Source: Polydactylus sextarius (taxonomy: Eukaryota > Chordata > Actinopteri > Polynemidae). From it: a stretch of 64,000 bases of DNA. The stretch is taken from the NCBI GenBank assembly GCA_016801845.1, contig CM028910.1:11934629-11998628 (forward strand), in the 5' to 3' direction. The notes below the pieces were generated by a model that was not told the origin of the DNA, ran no database searches, and saw only the letters and a list, made by a program, of their open reading frames with translations. The translations under genes and the position numbers were made by a program. This document shows, piece after piece, positions 27,055 through 35,748 of the stretch (position 1 is the first letter of the stretch; each line of letters opens with the position of its first letter).

Positions 27055-28600
27055 AACATCAAGCATTTAATTCATACCAGTGCGCTCTCTGCTGCTTTGG
27101 TAAAGTGGCTGCGGCCTTTGCACCCGAGCTTCAGGAGGTAGAAAACATCTGAGGGGGAAAGAAAAAAGGAAGTCAAAAGATTCACTGTCAAAACAACCTC
27201 AAGTATTTTCAGGAATTAATTAAAGTCAGCTGAATGTTGGTGCAAACAACTGAAATAAACCACATGTATATTGACTTTATTGCCTTTAAATCGAGCTGTA
27301 TCATTATTGGACTGTCATCACATCAGATATACAGACTGGATAGGCCAAGACAGACACGATACAATAAAATAAAGCGGTATGTTTCCCAAGTTCCCCTTTA
27401 AATATCTGATGCAAAAACTGCCAGACAGTGTTACAATAAAAACTTCCACTCCCACACATGACCCTGTGTAAAACTTGTATGTAAATCAGACAGACAACAA
27501 AAACAAAATGCTTTTATGAATCTGCCAGTTATGTTGAGTCATGGCAAAAAAAAAACTGTTTTGTGGCCAAATCCAAGTAAATTTCAGTTAAAGGTGAAGT
27601 AATTACATGCACAGCATTGCAAACATAATGCATCTGAGTCATGCATGGAAATTACAGGATACAAAAGGCCAACATGAGCTCATCTCCAACTATGATCTGC
27701 TCAGCTCCACCAACAGTAGCACAGTAAAAAAGAGGAGTGGAAAGTACCTTACATTATAGTGCAGGCGCTGATTACTGGACAAGGATGAGTACTGGTTAGG
27801 TCATGTTTTAAGAGAGTGGCAGACCTGCCACCTACTCCTATAAACAGAGCTCACTCTCAGCAGTGTGCAGAGAAACCGCACAGAGAAGGTACAATTTTGT
27901 GGGCAGCTTAAAAGTACACTTGAGTCTCTTCTTGATGATAGTCATACAATAGCCACATGGCAGAAGCTCACCTATATCAGAGAGCCAGTGGGATAGGAGC
28001 TCGGTGGTAACACTCATTTTCTGCTTGGATGAACTCAGGTCGAACAATTCAAAGTCACATGTTCAAAGTCAAAAATAGCTCTGGTTTATCCACCATCACA
28101 CAGCCAACATAAATGTGCTAGTTTCACTATTGAGTCAGATGTAATGACAGGGGCATTTATAAATCAAGCACAAAAACAATTTCCACACATAGTCACCACC
28201 TCACTTCTGCATATGCGGTTACAATAAAGACATGGTTATTTACTGTTAGAACAGAACAAATAAAGTTCTGATTCAGAGGGATTGTGTTGTTTAAAGACAC
28301 CTCTATTGCAAAAGCAGTTGTTGGTTGTAAAGATAGCCAGTAGTGAGGCCAAAGACTTTGAGCAACTGTTGAATTATGGCTCATTTCGCTTTAAACTTAA
28401 CAGTATGAACGCATGCTGCCAGTTTAAGCTGCTCATGTTCATTAAAATCCAAATCTACACCCTTCAAAACACCTGCAGTTTGATCAGTTAGTTAATAAGG
28501 TTTACATAAAGCACATGCAGTATCACACTGCATTTCCCCTTCATTCCTTGAATAGAAATGTCATTACTGCCATCTAGTGGTGAACCACAGCAATGTCAAG
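27055..28600. other. Intergenic, no gene seen
   Basis: AT-rich unique DNA downstream (3') of the minus-strand org-like gene. No exon, RNA gene or clear repeat is seen. Confidence 0.55.
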
Positions 28601-28611
28601 GCAAAAATAGT

Positions 28612-28617
28612 TTTATT
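28612..28617 (-). terminator. Polyadenylation signal of the org-like gene
   Basis: TTTATT on the plus strand is AATAAA on the minus strand, 50 bases after the stop codon of the org-like gene. A very short 3' UTR follows from this. Confidence 0.75.
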
Positions 28618-28666
28618 GAAATATAAACATACAAAAAACAATGAAAATACAATATTCAATGACACA

Positions 28667-30217
28667 TTAAACAGGAGGACAAGAGACTTGAGCTGGAGCC
28701 GATGGCTCAAAACCCTGTGAACACAAAACATGTCAAGTTAGAGCATCAGCCAGAGTCACCAGCTCATGTTTTAATTGTGATAATCTTACCGTGTTTACAT
28801 CTTCAATAACAACCAATCCTTTTTCCTGAACCTCCAAGTCACTTTCTGTACTGTTGTGTGAGCGGAACTCTTCACTCTCCGTCTCTACGGTACTGGGCTG
28901 GGAAATTGTCAGCAGGAAGAGAAATGAGGTTTCCTTTGAAAGCCACATTGACAAGTTGTACATAATTTTTGGTGCTTTTGAATATTTCAAACTATACATT
29001 TACCACAGAGTTAGAAGGGGGAAAAAAAAAAAAACCCTCACTTTGACTAAAATTATTTAAATTGAGAACTTTTTCCACACTAAGGCCACTTTAGATTAGT
29101 GAAAAAACCTGAACCTAAAACCTTCATCCCATTGAAAGCACAGCTTCCATTTCCAAGTCTGTTTTTATTTCACAGTACTGTTAAATTGATAAAACAACCA
29201 GACATTTGTGATGTAGCACAAACCTCATAGTCAGGGTCCTGCTCCGGGCCTTCGTCCTCATCAAGCTCCTGAGTGAGTGCTTCCACCCAGCTCTGATGTT
29301 CCTCTTCATCCTCCTCATCCTCATCCAACTCATCCTGTTTTCTCTTGCTTCCCTTTCCACAAGGTTTAGTAGGAGAGACTCTGATTTCTGTTAGGAAACA
29401 AGTACAATTTTGAAATTAGTCCAAGCACTTTTGGTGTAGCAACACCACCTTCAACTACTAGCTATGCGTTTCGGCTCCGTTAGATACCAGAACATTCTAG
29501 TTTGACTGAAATTTGCAAAATTACAGTAGGTCAAGGAACATGTTAGTTGAATTCACAGTGGTTCATCCTCCAGGGTTTTAGCAGGCCCCATGTGTAGGCA
29601 CCACTGATATGGGCTCCTGTAAACAAGTGCTACTTAAACACAAGTTAAAAACCAGATTGTACCTGGAGAGAGGGAGCGCCCAATGTTGCTGGACACCGGA
29701 TATCCCAGGGCGCCCTGTATCCAGCGTGGCAGTACGGAAAGCAACAGGCGCGTAACCCGGCGTAGGCGCTTCCGGCCCGCTAGGCTCTGTCGTGCAGGAC
29801 TGGGGATCACGGGGCTAGGTAGGATCGCCTCTTTCGGTTGTCTGTAGCCGAGGACCCACCAAACCCCGCGGTATGCACGTACCTTTAAGTGAGAGCGAGT
29901 GTAAATCAAAAATAAATAAAAAAAAAAAAAAAAAAAAAAACAAAGTCAATAAAGGCTGCAACACGTTACCACGATGCCAAAAGGCCAGAAGAGGCCGCGC
30001 AGCATGGACCGGAACACACCGTCTCTCCTCATCACCACGTCCTGCTGGAGAAGAGACCACACAGCTGAAAAGTAGACTACCTCAAAGAAATTGTCGCAAA
30101 TGTAGCACTTCGGGTGAAGCGCTACAGATGGCGTCCTTTTACCTTGTCGTCCATCTTAACCCTGTTGTTTTCGGCCTGCTCCTGTTCCGTGACGTTTTCG
30201 TGGCTTTCACAAGTCAT
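28667..30217 (-). CDS. Oogenesis-related (org)-like membrane-anchored acidic protein
   Basis: Six exons on the minus strand join in phase: 30217-30143, 30044-29970, 29882-29663, 29387-29224, 28897-28790 and 28714-28667, giving 229 residues. The protein starts MTCESHENVTEQ. Exons 2-3 encode a basic RRDGVFRS motif followed by one hydrophobic, Trp-rich segment (LRGLFWPFGIVV then GVWWVLG, residues about 40-63), then a basic region rich in Arg and Pro (about 75-110). Exons 4-6 encode a strongly acidic region (DEDEEDEEEHQSWVEAL, then GPEQDPDYE) and a tail with EKGLVVIED. From memory, this order resembles teleost oogenesis-related (org) proteins, whose biochemical role I do not know. That the gene is real rests on exon phasing, splice sites, a poly-T tract of about 26 before the exon 3 acceptor, and the polyA signal. 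The name is less certain. Exon 2 has a NAGNAG acceptor that makes one Gln optional. Confidence 0.7.
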
Positions 30218-30379
30218 CCTGCTGCGGGTCTGAAGCCTGGTGGCGCTACCTGGACGCGATGAGGAGGACAAGCAGAATGACAGCAGTACCTGTGTGTATG
30301 TGTCAGAGGTAGTGGTGGGGAAATGTACCCTGAAGTGTCTGATGTGTAGCTAATCAACGCAAACAGCTGCACCTGCTGC

Positions 30380-30455
30380 AATCAGCACGGACCAATCAGC
30401 GCTCCCCACCAATTAACCTGCAACAGACCGAGGGAGAGAGGTCACGTGACCAGGC
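30380..30455 (-). promoter_or_regulatory. Candidate promoter of the org-like gene
   Basis: Within 240 bases upstream of the ATG lie a CCAAT element (ACCAATCAGC, about 30390), a homeobox-type AATTAA, and the perfect palindrome GTCACGTGAC (30441-30450), which contains an E-box CACGTG. Such E-boxes bind USF, MITF/TFE and related bHLH proteins. The role here is inferred from position only. Confidence 0.4.
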
Positions 30456-30479
30456 TGGATTCAAGACACTCCTACTGTA

Positions 30480-31380
30480 TAGAGGCGACATATACCCTAC
30501 CTCATATAAAACTGAGTATCTAGTTGCATTTATTTTTATATTAAATAATCAGAAATTCATATACTATTTCAAATGGTATTTATAAAATTATGATATGATA
30601 TGATTATAACCAGTAACACAATCTTGGCCAGGTTATCCAGTGTGTTATGGTGTATCCTTGCATTTCAGATATCAAGACTGGCACGTAACTTACTTACAGC
30701 AGTATTCACACATATATAGTAAAACAAGAAAATCATAAAATGATTCTTTGCAACTAGTGCTTCAGTTGTGTACAAGCTACATCTCTTTATTAATGTCTTT
30801 ATACATTCGTTCTGCTATAGTGTTTTGTAGATCAGCAGGCAGTGATGAAGTCTTGGATTTGACTATTTTTGACTATTGTTAAACAACTGATCCAGTTGAT
30901 TAACAGGAGTTTTAAGTTTGAGTTGAGCAAATTAGCTGGGCACTCCCTTGATGTAGTGTCTCCCTTTTGCAGACTTGCTAAGACAGAATAATGATTTTAT
31001 CAGATTTTAGAGATCAATGATTAATTGATTGGTTAAGGAAATAATCAGCAGAGCAATTAGTAATGTGACTAGTCAATAGTCGCAGCCTTACCAATAATTA
31101 AAGGGTATTAAGAAACCACTTGACTATGAGTTACATGATGGGTTTCCAAACATTAGTCACATGTTATGGTGTAACCTAATGGTATACATCCTTCAAGAGG
31201 CAGCCACCAGACGCTCTGAGAAACAGGAAGATGCTGCTGCTCTGTTTGCTCTTTAGCATATGAAGAGGTTGAGAGAGAGGCCTCACTATTATGCTTCCTT
31301 ACTTGACAAACACCCTAGATGGTAACAATTTCCGGCTGCGGCTTGCGTCACATTTACGTACCTGTTGATGTATTTGGTTG
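30480..31380. other. Intergenic, AT-rich; contains one copy of a duplicated element
   Basis: Nothing coding is seen. The segment 31246-31283 recurs downstream of the C2CD4-like gene (see the repeat entry). Confidence 0.5.
31246..31283 (+). repeat. Duplicated flanking element, copy 1
   Basis: TTGCTCTTTAGCATATGAAG followed by AGGTT and GAGAGAGAGGCCT. A close copy lies at 32940-32978, on the other side of the C2CD4-like gene, in the same orientation. The first 25 bases differ at two positions. Confidence 0.6.
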
Positions 31381-31406
31381 GAGGAAAAATGTGGGGAGTA
31401 GAGATG

Positions 31407-31414
31407 TATAAAAG
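31407..31414 (+). promoter_or_regulatory. TATA box of the C2CD4-like gene
   Basis: TATAAAAG lies 62 bases before the ATG, which places transcription start roughly 30 bases from the start codon. A canonical TATA at this distance fits a tightly regulated intronless gene. Confidence 0.7.
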
Positions 31415-31468
31415 CAGGCTGTCATCAATTCACTTGCCAAATTACAGCCGAACCTGCATGCACAAACA

Positions 31469-32434
31469 ATGGCAGACATGTATAAGGACACAGTGACACG
31501 GACGTTCAGCATCGGGGCTATTTGCAGTGGAACCAAAGTCTCGGATGATTTCTACACAGCACGCAGACATAGCAGCGCAGGGATCCGTGCGCTCTTGTGG
31601 GCTACAAGTAGTGCAAAGTCTTTTGGTTGTTCTGTGGGATCAGAGTCCCAGACAAGCAGGGAGAGTATTTTTCCAAATATCCTAACACCAGACAGCATCC
31701 CACAGTTCACTATACCAAGTCTATCTGTGCAGAATAGCTTAAGATCATTGGACAAAGAGACAGAGGAAGATGATGAAGACTCAGAAGAAGACTTGCAGAT
31801 CTCTGGGACACAGCAGGGTTCATCTGTATCTGTTTCCCGTGGCTCCTCCACCCTCTCCTCCTCATCCTTCAATTTAACTCTGTCAGACCGCAGAGCTGAG
31901 CGCAGTGTCTCAGACCCTTTAATGCAGAGGAGGCCCCTTCTGCAAAGAGAAGGATCCAACTCATCCAACCATCCATGCTCCTACACTGAGGCCCAGCACT
32001 GCCTGGACCCAGCCAGCAGAGCTGCCCTCTCCCTGCCTCATCTCACCAAAGTAACCACCCCGTATGGCTTCATCACCTTGAGCCAGAGCCCTCAGATGGC
32101 GAGCGAGGAGGCGCTTCTCTGCCAAGCCGGGCTACGGCGTGTAACCAAGGACGATGAGACTGTGTTCTGTCTGAAGAAAGCTCCAGCAATGAGGACAGAA
32201 GACATCACAAGCAGCTGCTCCCGCTTGTCTGTAGCCAAGAAAAGACTTTCTAAAGACTTAACTAACTCACAGATTAAAGGGAGAATATTAAAATCAGAAA
32301 TAAAAGCTTCTTCTGTCTCATCTACCAACGCTACATCTCCTCCTGCTCCTGTGGCAAGACACTCAGACGGCAAGCTGAAACTCCGCTTCTACGAGCTTAT
32401 TAGAAAACACTTCACATCCAGCCACAAGGAGTGA
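31469..32434 (+). CDS. C2CD4-family-like protein lacking the C2 domain
   Basis: A single uninterrupted exon encodes 321 residues. Two blocks match the N-terminal signatures I know from the C2CD4 family (C2CD4A-D, nuclear-localised C2-domain proteins): NILTPDSIPQFTIP at residues 70-83 (family: NVLTPDRIPxFxIPPRL) and DPASRAALSLPHL followed by TPYGFITLSQSPQ at 180-209 (family: DPxSQAALSLPHL..xYGFxxLxESP). Between them is an acidic and Ser-rich linker (97-170). Near the end, DGKLKLRFYEL (300-310) resembles the first strand of the family's C2 domain (GRLRLRL), but the protein stops 11 residues later. The stop is followed at once by AATAAA (32448-32453), so the C2 domain is absent rather than displaced. 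Mammalian members are about 350-420 residues and include C2. The start is supported by context (AACAATGG) and the TATA box. Function is unknown; a Ca2+/lipid-binding role would not be possible without C2. Confidence 0.75.
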   Translation: MADMYKDTVTRTFSIGAICSGTKVSDDFYTARRHSSAGIRALLWATSSAKSFGCSVGSESQTSRESIFPNILTPDSIPQFTIPSLSVQNSLRSLDKETEEDDEDSEEDLQISGTQQGSSVSVSRGSSTLSSSSFNLTLSDRRAERSVSDPLMQRRPLLQREGSNSSNHPCSYTEAQHCLDPASRAALSLPHLTKVTTPYGFITLSQSPQMASEEALLCQAGLRRVTKDDETVFCLKKAPAMRTEDITSSCSRLSVAKKRLSKDLTNSQIKGRILKSEIKASSVSSTNATSPPAPVARHSDGKLKLRFYELIRKHFTSSHKE

Positions 32435-32447
32435 AATTGAATGTTTT

Positions 32448-32453
32448 AATAAA
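32448..32453 (+). terminator. Polyadenylation signal of the C2CD4-like gene
   Basis: AATAAA 14 bases after the stop codon. A second AATAAA-type run lies at about 32578-32590. Confidence 0.75.
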
Positions 32454-32459
32454 ACCTAA

Positions 32460-35400
32460 CTAATTTTAAATTATGCATGTATTCATTTAAAAATGTTGAA
32501 ATGAAACTAAAAAACTGAAAGACATCAGTATGTGAAAACTGTAATAATAAGATGTACCAATTGTTGTCACATCAAAAAATAAAATAAAATAACTGGACTG
32601 CTGAAATGCTGTGTGACTGTTGCGCTCCAGTCTTTTTATAATCACATTTTAGTCACAGTTTCCTTCTTGTCTACGTGAAAGCAGATTATTTAACAACAAA
32701 ACACCAAGGGTCTCAATGGTCAGAGAGAATACCTCACATCAGCCGTGTGTTTAAGGTTAATGAATTCCTCCACCGCTTTTATGATCTTAAATGTCAAGGC
32801 CCTCTCAGCCTGTCTGCTCCTATTCACTCTCTCTGTTGAATATATCTGTATAGTTTCCACAGCTCGCCCGATATGTGTGCTCTATGGACAAAAAAGTAGG
32901 CTGATGCATCTCTAAAGCAGGGAAACCAAGCTGCCCTCCTTGCTCCTTAGCATATGAAGCGGTTCAATGGAGAGGCCTTTGATGAAGGTTGCCTAATGCA
33001 TCCTTATAGCCTGTGTTCTTTACTCTCCCACACACTGAAATTTAATGGGTTAATATCATTATGATGCAGAGTGCTCTGCTCTAAGTGGACGACGAGGGAA
33101 ATACAGTGAGTCCCTGGACACAAGAATAGATTAAAGGAATCTAAATTTATAATCACGCGCCGTTGTTTGTTTATGTGCATGACGTCACTGGTTTTACACG
33201 AATGTTTTAAGGCAAATAAGGCTTTCTGTTTTTATTAAGTTCACTCAGTTCAGCTCGATTCATTAAGTTCAGTTGATTAAAATAATCGTCATCATTTTCT
33301 TCAGTCTACCATGTTTCATCTCAGAATCTTTTATACCAATATTCAGCAACTCTGCATCATGGCAGAGACTCACTATGAGTTATTCTTTGTTCTAGTGATT
33401 ATGATCCTTTTACTTTAATCTTCTTGGGTTGAGGAAACCTCTTCCAACCTCTAACGACATCAGCCATACCACTCTTTCTTGAGAAAATTGAAATGTTATA
33501 TTCACAATCCCTTATATTTTCCTTATAATCTTTAAAAAGGTTTAAACCCAAAGCTAAGAACCATTAAACTGGACCCATGGAACAATTACAACTCCATCTC
33601 CATCATTTATAACAGTGAAATGTTGTTTACAGACTGTTGTTGATCACATGATATATGATAAACAATCAGTCATAAGGGACATATTTGTGAATACTGAGCA
33701 CTTCTTCTCTTTTTTATTTATTTCACATGTGTTTTACAGGTTAAAGTATCTGATGTTGAAAAATGGTTTTCAACTTGAAGTTTCAGTTCATAATTCTTGT
33801 GGTGAATTGTGCCCTCCTGCGTGTGAAAACACTCAGAAACCTCTCTGACCTATGAGACAGTGTGACATGCAGTCTGTAGAGCAGGTGACTCACTGTGATC
33901 CTCTGATGTTTACTCGGTTTTCTGCTCTCAGAAGGAAGTGAAAAGCGAGAAGTTTGTCTACTTGCCTTTTCCAGAGAACGAGACAACTTTTAGACACGTA
34001 ATACTGAGGTGTTTGGTCATAATCACCAACACATGCAAAATCTTCGTACTTTTAAATTTGTTTTCCTTTTGGCTGGTTTCTCTTGTATTTGTTAATACAC
34101 AGTGGTTCACATCATGTTTTTCAATGAGATATGATATAAATATAACAGAATGATTGTATGTGAGTGTGTGAGTCACTCTTGGATGGGAGTACTTCAGCAC
34201 CACACACTTTGCCTCAAGAATACACTCATGGTAGCACGACAACACAAACGATGATATCACTCAGATTTTATAATATCACATCACACACGTGTTCATATGT
34301 GGGTGTTTTGTGTTTATCACTGACATCGCACATGTCACATCACGTGTTATCCACAGCATATCCAGATTTGGTCAGTCATTTGTATTTGTGTGGCTCATTG
34401 AGGTTTGTTGATTATGAATATCATATTAAATGAAGGAGATTATAGATAAAATGCCTTATAAGATACATTGTCTCCACATTATCACCATAAATAGTTGAAT
34501 AATCTCTAGTGAAACCTGTAGTATCACAGTAGCCTGTGACATTTTCAAGTGGTTTACCACATGTGTCCTAAGTGATACATCTCAATAACTGGCCGATAGA
34601 TTGTTATAGTATATTGTACAGATATTTATGATTCCCAGAGGATGAACTACAATGACTTTGGAATGCAATAGTATTTTATTGAATGTAGGATGGATGAAAT
34701 TGGTAGAGAATCTTAGTTGTATTTGGTTGTAAAGTTTATCCTTTAGCATCAAGACTAGTTTCAGTTTCACACTGGCCTTTGGGTAATAAAAATACAGGAA
34801 ATGAATCAAACGTCTGAAAGGTTTTGTGTTATTAAGTCTATTATCAGACCCACGTCTCCTGAATTTGATTCTATTCTTAGCCCAAACTCCAAAGAGCAGT
34901 TTGATGTTATAAATACCTCACTCAAGTGTGTAGTCTGTAATGTTGTGTACAAAGGTGTTTTTTATAATCCGTATAGTTCAGAAAGTTTATATGGTTTTAT
35001 AGTTTAAAGTGTGAGAGTATACTTTAATGCACTAAATGATTTTGCTGCACTAAATGTAATTGTTTAACTCCAGATATGCGCACAAAACCTTTCAGTTTGT
35101 CAGCGTGTATATGTGCAAAATATGTACATAATAAAGCACTTCTGTCTTTTTCTGCTTAAATATTTCACATTTCCTTTAAAGAAAAAGCAGTAAAAGCAAA
35201 AAACGCCCAGATGCAAGCACCAAACCTCTGAAGAAGGCATTGCATGTGTAAAGGCTAAAACTGCATCATCTTTTAGAAATAAAAAAAAAAAGGTCACACT
35301 GAGGCGTCTTATAGCGAAGTAGATCAACTGTGATGGCAAGAAAGAAAAAGAGAAAAGTGCAAATTTAAGGGGCACAGCCATTACTTCCCCGTTCTGTCAA

Positions 35401-35588
35401 GTTGAGGTTAGCTCTGAGAACATTTTTTGCTATTAGAATAGACATAACTTTTCCGGTGCCAACCTCAAGCTCTGACAAAAAAAAAAAAAAAACAATGTGA
35501 GCAAAAGATAAGCAGAGCAAACTCATGAAAATGAACCTTATAACATGCAATAACACAGAACAGAATAGATGACAAGGGGAGTAACCAA

Positions 35589-35619
<31 letters not shown>

Positions 35620-35640
35620 GGGGGAAGTCTTTCAGCAAGA
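32460..35640. other. Intergenic, no gene seen
   Basis: AT-rich DNA between the C2CD4-like gene and peak3. Apart from the duplicated element it has a GA repeat near 35595-35622, just before peak3, and A/T homopolymers. No exon is supported. Confidence 0.55.
32940..32978 (+). repeat. Duplicated flanking element, copy 2
   Basis: TTGCTCCTTAGCATATGAAG followed by CGGTT and GGAGAGGCCT. It matches 31246-31283 over about 38 bases with a few differences. The shared core contains the E-box CATATG. Confidence 0.6.
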
Positions 35641-35748
35641 AACGATGCAAGGCCACCTGCAAACTTCTCACACGCTGTGTTCGGTAACTGTGGTGAGGAG
35701 TGAGAGACTTGGAGGAGAAGGTTAACGTTGTAACTTTGTCAATTCTTG

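Noticed and set aside
31552..31968. 138-codon minus-strand frame
   Set aside because: Antisense shadow of the C2CD4-like coding sequence.
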